From NCBI GenBank assembly GCA_016124205.1, contig WGOD01000002.1, positions 62,001-126,000 on the forward strand: a DNA stretch of 64,000 nucleotides, written 5' to 3'. The DNA comes from Alphaproteobacteria bacterium (GTDB taxonomy: Bacteria; Pseudomonadota; Alphaproteobacteria; Caulobacterales; Maricaulaceae). Shown one piece after another: positions 51,780 to 60,020 of this stretch. The position numbers and the translations under genes were made by a program. Below the pieces are notes generated by a model. It was not told the origin of the DNA. It was given only the letters and a program-made list of their open reading frames with translations, and ran no database searches. Position 1 is the stretch's first letter, and each line of letters begins with the position of its first letter.

Positions 51780-52607
51780 CTACCGGAAGTAGGACAGGAT
51801 GGATTGCGGCGACTGGTTCGCGATGGACAGGGCCTGAATCCCCAGCTGCTGCTTGACTTGCAGCGACTGGAGCTTGGCGCTCTCCCGCGCGAGGTCTGCA
51901 TCCACCAGATTGCCGATCCCCTCGGTCAGGGCGTCCGACAGCTTGGTCACGAAGGTCGAGTGGATCTCGAGAGCCTTCGACTTCGTGCCCAGGCGCGCCA
52001 GAGACGCATTGACGTTGTCGAGCGAGGTACCCAGCTGGCTGGCGATCGTGTCGGCCTGCGTTGCCGTCCCGAAGGACGCCGTCGCAGCGATGGTGATGAC
52101 CGAGCCGGTCAGGGTGAGGTTCTCGTCGAGCACGGTGATCGTGTTGGAGCCATCCGCATTGGCCAGAGCCGTGATGCTCGCGGTCGAGTTGTTGATCAGG
52201 TTGGTCCCGTTGAACTCGGCATTGCTGACGATCGTGGTGATCTGGTCGCGCAGCGCCTTGAAGTCTTCGTTCAACGCGGTCCGGCTGGCGGCGTCGAGCG
52301 ACGTGTCCGCCGCGGCCAGCGCCTTTTCCTTCATCTCGATGATCAGGTCGGAAATGGCCTCACCCGCCGCCAGGGCGACGTCTACCGTCGACACCGCGCG
52401 GTTGAGCGAGTCCTGAACGGCCTTGTAGCCGCTCACTTCCGAGCGCATCCGCTGGGCAATGGCATAGATGCCGCCATTGTCCTTCGCACCGGCCACGGAG
52501 AGGCCGGTGTTGATGCGCGACTGGACCTGTTCAAGCTCCATGTTGGTCCGGTTCAGGTTCTGCAGGGCGATCATCGCACCTGCGTTGGTGTTGACGGAAT
52601 TCGTCAT
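51780..52607 (-). CDS. Flagellin 4
   Basis: Filament protein of 275 residues beginning MTNSVNTNAGAMIALQNLNR and ending QALSIANQSPQSILSYFR. Similar to flagellins 2 and 3 but with its own changes through both end domains. ATG 52607 has GGAGG upstream; an in-frame start far upstream would include the promoter and is rejected. Sigma-54 promoter 52692-52706. Confidence 0.93.
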   Translation of the reverse strand: MTNSVNTNAGAMIALQNLNRTNMELEQVQSRINTGLSVAGAKDNGGIYAIAQRMRSEVSGYKAVQDSLNRAVSTVDVALAAGEAISDLIIEMKEKALAAADTSLDAASRTALNEDFKALRDQITTIVSNAEFNGTNLINNSTASITALANADGSNTITVLDENLTLTGSVITIAATASFGTATQADTIASQLGTSLDNVNASLARLGTKSKALEIHSTFVTKLSDALTEGIGNLVDADLARESAKLQSLQVKQQLGIQALSIANQSPQSILSYFR

Positions 52608-52691
52608 TGTTGGGTTCCTCCATTCTGGAAGCAAAGACGCGCGGCGCATTTTGGCGCCGCGGTGTGGACCTTTTGTCCTGCCCGCGAAGGC

Positions 52692-52706
52692 GCAAAACCG
52701 GGGCCA
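52692..52706 (-). promoter_or_regulatory. Sigma-54 promoter of flagellin 4
   Basis: Minus strand: TGGCCC-N5-TTGC, GG and GC ten bases apart. Expected transcript leader is about 70 bases. Confidence 0.7.
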
Positions 52707-52776
52707 TTTCCGTCGCGGAAACGCCCCCGGAACCCGTTGTTTCAATTCACCTTTTTTGAAGGCGTACCGAGAAACG

Positions 52777-52803
52777 AAAAGGCCCGGCGAAAGCTGCCGG
52801 GCC
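52777..52803 (-). terminator. Terminator after flbT-flaF
   Basis: Minus strand: GGCCCGGC-AGCTTTC-GCCGGGCC followed by TTTTC. It lies 34 bases after the flaF stop and ahead of the flagellin 4 promoter. Confidence 0.85.
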
Positions 52804-52836
52804 AATCGGGTCAGTCGTGCAGATTTTGCCGGGAGG

Positions 52837-53226
52837 TCAGCCCGTCGCGGCCATCGGCGGGCGCTGGGCCGCCGGCGAGGGTTCAAGCCCCTGCATGATG
52901 GTGCGGTTTATCTCGATCAGCGTGTCGATGTCCGCACCGCCGCGCATCACCGCGGACGAGTGCTTCGACACGAAAAGCGAGAGCGAGATGATGCCGGCGC
53001 GGAGCGCGTCGGGCAGCTTGTTGTCGCGGTCGGAGCAGTCGAGCGCCAGGGCACTCCAGACGCGCCGGTTCCAGTCGAGCGCATCGGCCAGCGCGCGGAG
53101 ATCGCCGTCGGCCTGAGCCTGCTTGGCGTTCATCAGCGCGCGCGTGACCTGCGCGAAAAGACGGTATTCTGTTGCGCGCGGGTCTTCGCTACGAGTCGCC
53201 GCGGTCTGATATGCCTGTACCGACAC
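52837..53226 (-). CDS. flaF: Flagellin synthesis regulator FlaF
   Basis: A 129-residue all-helical protein: [32 protein letters not shown], then [21 protein letters not shown] and [23 protein letters not shown], matching FlaF. It promotes flagellin synthesis and export, and opposes FlbT on flagellin mRNA (established in Caulobacter and Brucella). It overlaps flbT by 38 bases, so the two are coupled. Confidence 0.95.
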   Translation of the reverse strand: MSVQAYQTAATRSEDPRATEYRLFAQVTRALMNAKQAQADGDLRALADALDWNRRVWSALALDCSDRDNKLPDALRAGIISLSLFVSKHSSAVMRGGADIDTLIEINRTIMQGLEPSPAAQRPPMAATG

Positions 53227-53611
53227 TGCCCAGCCTCTTGTCTTCGAACTCGATAAGTTTCCGGCAGCGGATCAGAGCCTTGTAGTACTCGCCCGCCATC
53301 ACATCCCTGGATACCGACACGCATTCGGCCATGGCCCCGGTGTCGCTTATGGCTCCCATGAATTCGGTCATTCGCATGACGAATTCGTCGTAGACGCCAC
53401 TGTCCTGTTTCTCTGACAGGTACATCATCATCACGGGGAAATAGATCCGCCGCGCCGGCGTGGTGACTTCGTTCTCGTGCATGATGTCCTTCTCGCGAAG
53501 AACAGATGCCTTGTTCTGAAGCACCAGCGTCGACCGCTTCTCGCCATTCTGGACGACCGCACCGTTGAGCACGAAGCGTTCGCCGGGCTTGAGCGAGAGT
53601 TTCAGCGGCAT
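53189..53611 (-). CDS. flbT: Flagellin mRNA translation regulator FlbT
   Basis: A 140-residue RNA-binding regulator that acts on the 5' leader of flagellin mRNA and halts translation until the hook is built (Caulobacter knowledge). Family signature: [21 protein letters not shown] at the start, [15 protein letters not shown], and [18 protein letters not shown] 53611 has GGGGGAAG eight bases upstream. First gene of flbT-flaF, divergent from flmG with a shared intergenic CtrA box. Confidence 0.96.
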   Translation of the reverse strand: MPLKLSLKPGERFVLNGAVVQNGEKRSTLVLQNKASVLREKDIMHENEVTTPARRIYFPVMMMYLSEKQDSGVYDEFVMRMTEFMGAISDTGAMAECVSVSRDVMAGEYYKALIRCRKLIEFEDKRLGSVGTGISDRGDS

Positions 53612-53712
53612 GGAGCAACTTCCCCCTTCACAGGACCCTTTTTGGGACCGTGAAGCCAGAATCTATCCACGGGACCGTGAACAAAGGGTTTCGTGCGCTG
53701 TGGACTGTCGCG

Positions 53713-53727
53713 TTAGGCCGCCGTTAA
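53713..53727. promoter_or_regulatory. CtrA box between flbT and flmG
   Basis: TTAG-N7-TTAA, one base off the consensus. It is 49 bases before the flmG ATG and about 100 before flbT, in a 165-base divergent gap. Confidence 0.55.
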
Positions 53728-53776
53728 GCGAAGCAGTTGCCCATGCCCCATTGGTTTTGCAATGCGGAATGGCCTC

Positions 53777-55573
53777 ATGGCGCTGTCGATCGACGACCTT
53801 CTGAAACAACCCGCCGAAGCGGCAAAGCGCGACGCGCACGATGCCGCGTCCGGGGCGATCAATCCGAAGATTTCCGACGCGATCCGCCACGCACCGGCGA
53901 AACAGCGCACCGCGCTGCGCAAGCTGACCGCGAAGATGCAGCATGCCATCAAGCTGTGTAACGAGGACCAGGCTCCCAAGGGCGCGCTGATCGCGCTCGA
54001 CATCCTGCAGAAGAACCCGGACGCGGCCATCGCCAACCACATCATGGGTGTGGCGATGGAGAAGATGGGCCGTCTCTCGATGGCGCTCGATTTCTTCGAA
54101 CGCGCCTGGAAGCTGAACCCGGACAACCCCGACATCTACCAGTCGATGGCGATGGCGGCATGGAAGCTGGACATGCTGCCGGCGGCGGAGAAATTCCTGC
54201 GCATCTACTGCCAGCGCGCACCGGACGATCCCGGCGGTCTCGTCAATCTCGGCGGCGTCCTGCGCGATCAGGGCCGGTTCGACGACGCGATCGAAGTGGT
54301 CCGCACCGGCATCTACGGCAAGCCGGAACATGCCGATCTGTGGAATGCGCTCGGCACGATCCTGCTGGAATCCGGCGATCCGGTGCAGGCGATCACCTTC
54401 TATTCCGAGGCGCTGCGCCTGGATCCGCAATTCGCCCGCGCCTGGAACAATATCGCCTTCGCGCACGAACTGTGCGGCCAGACCGAGGACAGCATCGCGG
54501 CGTTCGAAACCGCGCTGAAAAATCCGGGTTCGCGCAGCGACGAGATGGCGATGCGCCACGGCTATGCCCTGTCCCTGCTGGGCGCAGGCCGGGTCGAAGA
54601 AGGCTGGGAGCAATACCAGGTCCGTCTCGACCCGGATTACCCCGACGCGACGCTCTTCACCTTCGACGAGAAGCGCTGGGACGGGAAAGACCCCGAAGCC
54701 ATTCGCGGCAAGCGCCTTCTGCTGGTCGGCGAACAGGGTCTCGGCGACGAGGTCATGTTCCTCAACACCCTGCCCGACGTGATCGAGGCGGTCGGGCCGG
54801 AGGGCGAGGTGCGCCTGGCCTGCGAGAAGCGGCTGGTGCCGCTGATCCAGCGCTCCTTCCCGGACATCGTGGTGCGGCCGCACGCCTCGGCGCGGCTGGA
54901 AGGCCGCGACTGGCGCGTGGCGCCCGAGGCGATCAAGGGCTTCCCGAAGCTGGATTACTGGACGCCGGTCGGCAATCCGCTGCGTTGTTTCCGCAAGACG
55001 GCGGATGCTTTCCCCGACCGGAAAGCGATCCTCACCGCCGACCCGAATGAGGTGAAGCACTGGCAGGACTGGCTGGCGACACTCGGACCGGGGCCGAAGG
55101 TCGGCCTTCTCTGGAAGTCGCTGAAGATGACCGCGAAGCGGACAAAATACTTCTCGGCCTTCGAGCGCTGGAAGCCCGTCCTGACCACACCGGGCGCAGT
55201 CTTCATCAATCTCCAGTATGGCGACACGGCGGAGGATATCGCCTTCGCCGAACGCGAATTCGGCGTCACCATTCACACGCCGCCCGATCTCGACCTGAAA
55301 CAGGATCTCGACCGGATCGCGGCGCTGGGGAAGGCGCTCGACCTGACGATCGGGCCGATGAATGCCTCGCTGAACCTCGCCTGCGCGGTCGGCGGCGAAG
55401 GCTGGATCATCGCCGGTCAGCACCGCAACTGGACGCTGCTCGGGTCGGGCAGGAGCCCGTGGTATCCGACCTCGCGCCTGTTCACCTCGGAAGGCTTCGC
55501 CAACTGGACGGCGATCATGGCCGATGTCGCCAGCGCCCTCGCCGAACGGGTGAAGGCAAAGAAGGCGGCCTGA
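53777..55573 (+). CDS. flmG: TPR-containing flagellin glycosyltransferase, FlmG-like
   Basis: A 598-residue cytoplasmic protein. The first 60 residues are helical, then TPR repeats (about residues 75-280, for example LDFFERAWKLNPDNPDIYQSMA and AITFYSEALRLDPQFARAWNN), then a GT-B-like half (RLLLVGEQGLGDEVMFLNTLPDVI, GPKVGLLWKS, LDLTIGPMNASLNLACAVGGEGWII). This two-part design is that of Caulobacter FlmG, which binds flagellin through its TPRs and glycosylates it. ATG 53777 (LSIDDLLKQ) is preferred over 53762. Divergent from flbT, with a CtrA-like box. Confidence 0.88.
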   Translation: MALSIDDLLKQPAEAAKRDAHDAASGAINPKISDAIRHAPAKQRTALRKLTAKMQHAIKLCNEDQAPKGALIALDILQKNPDAAIANHIMGVAMEKMGRLSMALDFFERAWKLNPDNPDIYQSMAMAAWKLDMLPAAEKFLRIYCQRAPDDPGGLVNLGGVLRDQGRFDDAIEVVRTGIYGKPEHADLWNALGTILLESGDPVQAITFYSEALRLDPQFARAWNNIAFAHELCGQTEDSIAAFETALKNPGSRSDEMAMRHGYALSLLGAGRVEEGWEQYQVRLDPDYPDATLFTFDEKRWDGKDPEAIRGKRLLLVGEQGLGDEVMFLNTLPDVIEAVGPEGEVRLACEKRLVPLIQRSFPDIVVRPHASARLEGRDWRVAPEAIKGFPKLDYWTPVGNPLRCFRKTADAFPDRKAILTADPNEVKHWQDWLATLGPGPKVGLLWKSLKMTAKRTKYFSAFERWKPVLTTPGAVFINLQYGDTAEDIAFAEREFGVTIHTPPDLDLKQDLDRIAALGKALDLTIGPMNASLNLACAVGGEGWIIAGQHRNWTLLGSGRSPWYPTSRLFTSEGFANWTAIMADVASALAERVKAKKAA

Positions 55574-55598
55574 CGGCCCTGTCGATTCCGGTCTGGCG

Positions 55599-56159
55599 TC
55601 AGTGCGCCATTTCATCGTCGCTGCGCCGCGTCGCGACGTAGCGCCAGACCCCCTCGATCGTTGGGCCGTTGACGTAGTGCCGGTCCGCGGAAACGACGAA
55701 GCGATCTTCGGTGATTTCCGAAACGGTCAACGTGTTTTCGAACGCGCCCATCCGGTCTTCGCCCGCTGGCCAGATTTCCACCATGCGGTCGTCCTGCCAG
55801 TTGGCCACGGCGCCCGCAGCGGCCTGCGCGCCGGCCGGAATCCATGACACGGCCCAGTTTCCGTTCGCGTAGTCATAGGTCCGCATGGTCGTTCCAATGA
55901 AACCGGTGCCGTCCTCGAACTCGACCTGCATATCGGCTTGAAGCGACTGCCCCTCATGGACCGGGTACACGGTCATGACGCCTGTACCAGGCATCAGGGA
56001 CTGGTCGGGCTGCATTGTCGCGGCTTCAAGTTCCCAGACGCCCAACATGAAATCATACCGGGCGTCCTCGGCGGCCGCGTTTGCGTCATCGCCCATTGCC
56101 GCGTCCGATATCGTCAACGCCGACGCGAGACTGATCGCCAATGAAAGCTTGGTCCGCAT
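55599..56159 (-). CDS. Exported DUF1579-like protein
   Basis: A 186-residue protein with signal peptide MRTKLSLAISLASALTISDA. The mature part opens YDFMLGVWELEAATMQPDQ and runs through beta strands with TMRTYDYANGNWAVSWIPAG, DRMVEIWPAG and IEGVWRYVATRR, resembling the lipocalin-like DUF1579 fold. Role unknown. ATG 56159 is chosen since GGAG lies six bases ahead; ATG 56165 touches the GGAG. The gene sits between the flmG 3' end and a partial copy of that 3' end (56297-56339). Confidence 0.65.
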   Translation of the reverse strand: MRTKLSLAISLASALTISDAAMGDDANAAAEDARYDFMLGVWELEAATMQPDQSLMPGTGVMTVYPVHEGQSLQADMQVEFEDGTGFIGTTMRTYDYANGNWAVSWIPAGAQAAAGAVANWQDDRMVEIWPAGEDRMGAFENTLTVSEITEDRFVVSADRHYVNGPTIEGVWRYVATRRSDDEMAH

Positions 56160-56568
56160 GGTCATCTCCGTACTCCGTTCAAACTGGCTTCGTCACCTCG
56201 GCGAGACGTGTTCCACCGAGACATCGTGAAGGCCGATCGTCGCGAATGTTAGGGCCCACCAGATCATTCGCGGCATCAAAAGGTCGTGACTCGCTAAGCG
56301 CACTCGGTGAATGGCGTGAAGGCAGAGAAGGCGGCCTGAGGTCAAACCCTCGCCCTTCGAGGCCCGCTGACGCGGTAACCCAAGGGTACTGCCATTCATG
56401 ACGCTCCCCGGTTTCGCGCAGCGAAGACCGGGGTCCAAACGATTTGATAGCTCTGGATCCCGGATCGGCTTCGCCGTCCGGGAAAACGTCAGAGAATGAG
56501 AAGCACGCGGGCGGCTTTACCCCGCCCCGAAGCGCCCTATTCTGCATCGCAGCAAAGGGAGGGTGCGG
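56160..56568. other. 409-base intergenic stretch, degenerate repeats, no gene seen
   Basis: From left to right: leader of the DUF1579-like gene, a 43-base sequence resembling the flmG 3' end, a stretch of common intergenic sequence, and the dispersed repeat. The moxR ribosome site AAAGGGAGGG lies at the far right. No open frame here has good codon use or a start. Confidence 0.6.
56400..56490. repeat. Dispersed intergenic repeat, copy 2
   Basis: Matches copy 1 (16899-16977) almost base for base in both hairpins, with a 14-base insertion between them. The outer palindromes CCCCGG/CCGGGG and TCCCGGA/TCCGGGA are intact. Confidence 0.75.
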
Positions 56569-57438
<870 letters not shown>

Positions 57439-57439
57439 G

Positions 57440-57979
57440 GTGCTCGGTTTCGTCCTCGCCCTGATCGCTCAGGATCCCCCTGCCCCGGCCTGTTTCCACA
57501 GCCGGAACGAGGCCGAAGCGCTCCTGCAGCTCGATGAGGACGCCTTCGATCAGGACATGGAGGGCGGTTGGCGCATGATCGCCGGCCGGAATGACGGGGC
57601 CTGCATGGTCGCCGCGGCCGAACTGATCCTCGACTACATCGCGCGTCACGGCGAGACGCTGGGGCACGCCTATCTGGCGCACTGGCATGCCGGACAGATG
57701 TTTGCCCTGGCGGGCGAGAATGAGCGAGCCCTGGCCCAGTTCCGGCTCAGCTTCCGGACACACGACGTCGATACCCTGCCCGCGCGCATGTGGAATACCT
57801 ATGCCGGGGGCACGATCGCCTTCATCGAAGGCGACCGGGAAACGCTGGAAGAGGCGCGCGATGATCTGCCCGGCGGCCCCTATACGAACCGCGATGTGCT
57901 GACAGGCCTGCTGAACTGTTTCGGCGAACCCTACGCCGTCGCCTATGGCCGCGAGTGCAGGACACGCAGCGCGGACTGA
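57440..57979 (+). CDS. Hypothetical protein downstream of MoxR
   Basis: A 179-residue protein I do not recognise. It starts GTG LGFVLALIAQ just after the moxR stop; a start at 57416 inside moxR is possible. The helical segments (GACMVAAAELILDYIARHGETLGHAYLAHWHAGQMFALAGENERALAQFRLSFR) look TPR-like. No catalytic motif. It ends three bases from the convergent LysR gene. Its coupling to moxR suggests a shared role. Confidence 0.6.
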   Translation: MLGFVLALIAQDPPAPACFHSRNEAEALLQLDEDAFDQDMEGGWRMIAGRNDGACMVAAAELILDYIARHGETLGHAYLAHWHAGQMFALAGENERALAQFRLSFRTHDVDTLPARMWNTYAGGTIAFIEGDRETLEEARDDLPGGPYTNRDVLTGLLNCFGEPYAVAYGRECRTRSAD

Positions 57980-57982
57980 CCC

Positions 57983-58900
57983 TCAGCCCAGATCCTTCAG
58001 CAGCGTTTCCGCCCGGTCGCGGATGATGCCAGCGAGTTCGCGGAAATCGGCCTCGCGCGGATTTCCCTCTCGCCAGATCAGCACGATCTGCCGGCGGGCC
58101 TCTGCACTGTCGAGCGGCAGGGCGGCGACGGCGCGGTCGTTGGGAATTTCCGAGCGCACATAGAGCGCCGGGAAGAGCGACACCCCCACCCCCATGCCGA
58201 CCATCTGCCGCAGGCCGTCGAGCGAGGTGCCCTGATAGTCCTCCAGAAGCCGGGCGCCGGCATCTCGCGCGAAGGTCCGCACCAGCTCTGACAGGCGATG
58301 GCCGTGCTCCAGCGTCAGCACGTCCCGGCCCGCCAGGGCATCCGGCCCGATCGCGCCCTGCCCCGACGCCGGGTCGTCGCGCGGCACGCCGAGAAACAGG
58401 CGCTCCTCGACCAGGGGCAGGACGCTGAGCCCTTCTGGCCGGTAGGGCCGGACCGAGAGCGCAACATCGTACTGGCCCGAGCGCACGCCCTCCTCCAGCG
58501 CCTCACCCGCGCCTTCGCGGACATAGAGGCGCAGGTCCGGATAGCGCTTGTGCAGGACGGGCACGACGTGCGGCATGAGATAGGGCCCCAGCGTCGGCAA
58601 CGCCCCCAGACGGATCAGTCCGCCAAGGTTGCCCGCCGCGGAGCGCACGATGGCGTCGAGACCGCGGACATCGGCGAGGATGCGGCGGGCGCGCTCCGCC
58701 ACCTGCGCCCCCACCGGTGTCAGCCGGGCACCGCGCCGGTCGCGGTCGAGCAGGCGCGCACCGAGCCGGTGTTCCAGCTGGGCGATCTGCTCGGACAGGG
58801 CCGGCTGGCTCAGATTCAGCTTTTCCGATGCGAGGCGGAACAGGCCGGTATCGGCAATCGCGATGAAGGCTTCGAGTTGTTTCAGGGTCGGCTGGGGCAT
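57983..58900 (-). CDS. OxyR-like LysR-family regulator lacking cysteine
   Basis: A 305-residue LysR-type regulator. The N-terminal winged helix (LKQLEAFIAIADTGLFRLASEKLNLSQPALSEQIAQLEHRLG) is complete, and the effector domain aligns with OxyR (VLTLEHGHRLSELVRTFARDAGA, then TSLDGLRQMVGMGVGVSLFPAL). The OxyR redox Cys pair falls at this position, but the protein contains no Cys at all, so it cannot sense peroxide that way. ATG 58900 is chosen. A palindromic operator lies upstream, divergent from ydcH. Confidence 0.85.
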   Translation of the reverse strand: MPQPTLKQLEAFIAIADTGLFRLASEKLNLSQPALSEQIAQLEHRLGARLLDRDRRGARLTPVGAQVAERARRILADVRGLDAIVRSAAGNLGGLIRLGALPTLGPYLMPHVVPVLHKRYPDLRLYVREGAGEALEEGVRSGQYDVALSVRPYRPEGLSVLPLVEERLFLGVPRDDPASGQGAIGPDALAGRDVLTLEHGHRLSELVRTFARDAGARLLEDYQGTSLDGLRQMVGMGVGVSLFPALYVRSEIPNDRAVAALPLDSAEARRQIVLIWREGNPREADFRELAGIIRDRAETLLKDLG

Positions 58901-58911
58901 GGGCGTTATGA

Positions 58912-58951
58912 TCCAATTATCCGAACTATCTTCCAATATAATTCGATTGGA
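58912..58951. promoter_or_regulatory. Candidate operator of the OxyR-like regulator
   Basis: TCCAAT at 58912, TCCAAT at 58932 and its inverse ATTGGA at 58946 form an inverted repeat TCCAAT-N8-ATTGGA with an upstream direct copy, in an AT-rich patch just ahead of the regulator start. The layout fits LysR-type autoregulation. Confidence 0.5.
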
Positions 58952-59039
58952 CCGAATTCAAGCCAGGCCCCATATCGGTCTCGTCGATTGAGGCCAAACA
59001 CAAAAACAAGGCCCTCCCAACTGAAAGGACGCCGATCAA

Positions 59040-59255
59040 ATGCTGAACCGATTTCTCTCCCTGCGCCGCCGGCATGCCGCGCTCGACGCGGCGGTGGAAA
59101 CCGAACAGGCCCGCCCCGCGCCGGACACGCTCACCCTCACCCGGCTGAAGAAGGAAAAGCTGGCGGTGAAGGAAGAGCTGATCACGGCCGCGCGCAACCG
59201 GGTGCGCCGCAAGTTGCGCCGCTCGCATCTGAAGTACCCGCTGCAGGGCGTGTGA
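59040..59255 (+). CDS. YdcH (DUF465) family small protein
   Basis: A 71-residue, strongly basic helical protein: LSLRRRHAALDAAVETEQARPAPDTLTLTRLKKEKLAVKEELI fits the DUF465 pattern (H..LD..I..E, RPAPD, LKKEKL). Function unknown. Divergent from the OxyR-like gene. A large hairpin terminator follows. Confidence 0.85.
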   Translation: MLNRFLSLRRRHAALDAAVETEQARPAPDTLTLTRLKKEKLAVKEELITAARNRVRRKLRRSHLKYPLQGV

Positions 59256-59323
59256 ATGATCTGACCTTGAATACCAGCCCTTCGATGTCCCTCGACCCCT
59301 CATCCCCCTGAAGGGCTGTCTGA

Positions 59324-59369
59324 CGGGGGCCGCACGCTCCGAACCCTCCGGGCGGTCGTGCGGCCCCCG
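59324..59369 (+). terminator. Terminator after ydcH
   Basis: 13-bp perfect stem (CGGGGGCCGCACG / CGTGCGGCCCCCG) with a 20-base loop, then TTTCTTTT. Confidence 0.75.
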
Positions 59370-59439
59370 TTTCTTTTGCGGAACCGGTTGCCCTGAACGG
59401 CGTTCATATCGGGAATCCCCGAAACACGAGGAGCCCGCA

Positions 59440-59901
59440 ATGACCGACATCTTCACGCGCATCAAACAGGACCACGACAAGGCCCGCGACCTGATGCAGC
59501 AGATCAAGGACACGACCGACCGCGCCGAAAAGACGCGCGAGGACTTGTTCGAGGCGTTCAAGCTCGACCTGTGGAGCCACCACAAGATCGAGGAAGCGAC
59601 CTTCTACACCAAGCTTGAAACCAAGGGTGAGCGCGACGAATCCCTTGAGGCCAAGAACGAGCACCACATGGTCAATTCCATGCTGGAAGAGCTCGATACG
59701 ATGGCCAAGGACACCGAAGAATGGGGCCAGAAGTTCGCGACCATGTGCGAGTTGATCGAGCACCACATGGACGAGGAAGAAGAGGAATTCTTCGACCTCG
59801 GCCGCAAGGAATTTTCCAAGGAAGAGGCCGAAAAGCTGGGCGAACGGTTCGACGCCCGCAAGAAGGTCGTGGTTCCGGCGCTGGAGCGCGTGGACGGCTA
59901 G
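59440..59901 (+). CDS. Hemerythrin-like HHE domain protein
   Basis: A 153-residue four-helix protein with the di-iron pattern of hemerythrins: DHDKARDLM (His12), LDLWSHHKIEE (His45/46 area), KNEHHMVNSM and CELIEHHMDEEEEEF. It probably binds oxygen, NO or iron; the physiological role is open. Highly charged with an acidic C-terminal half. Followed by a terminator. Confidence 0.88.
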   Translation: MTDIFTRIKQDHDKARDLMQQIKDTTDRAEKTREDLFEAFKLDLWSHHKIEEATFYTKLETKGERDESLEAKNEHHMVNSMLEELDTMAKDTEEWGQKFATMCELIEHHMDEEEEEFFDLGRKEFSKEEAEKLGERFDARKKVVVPALERVDG

Positions 59902-59930
59902 ACCGTCAGCACATGTTCGCGCACGAGAAG

Positions 59931-59962
59931 CGGGCGCTGCCGGAGACGGCGGCGCCCGTTTT
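59931..59962 (+). terminator. Terminator after the hemerythrin gene
   Basis: 12-bp arms (CGGGCGC-T-GCCG / CGGC-G-GCGCCCG, one mismatch), loop GAGA, then TTTT. Confidence 0.8.
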
Positions 59963-60020
59963 CCGTTTGAGCCCGGCCGATGCGCGCTTAAGCTGCACGC
60001 TGAGAGCGGGGAGATTGCGC

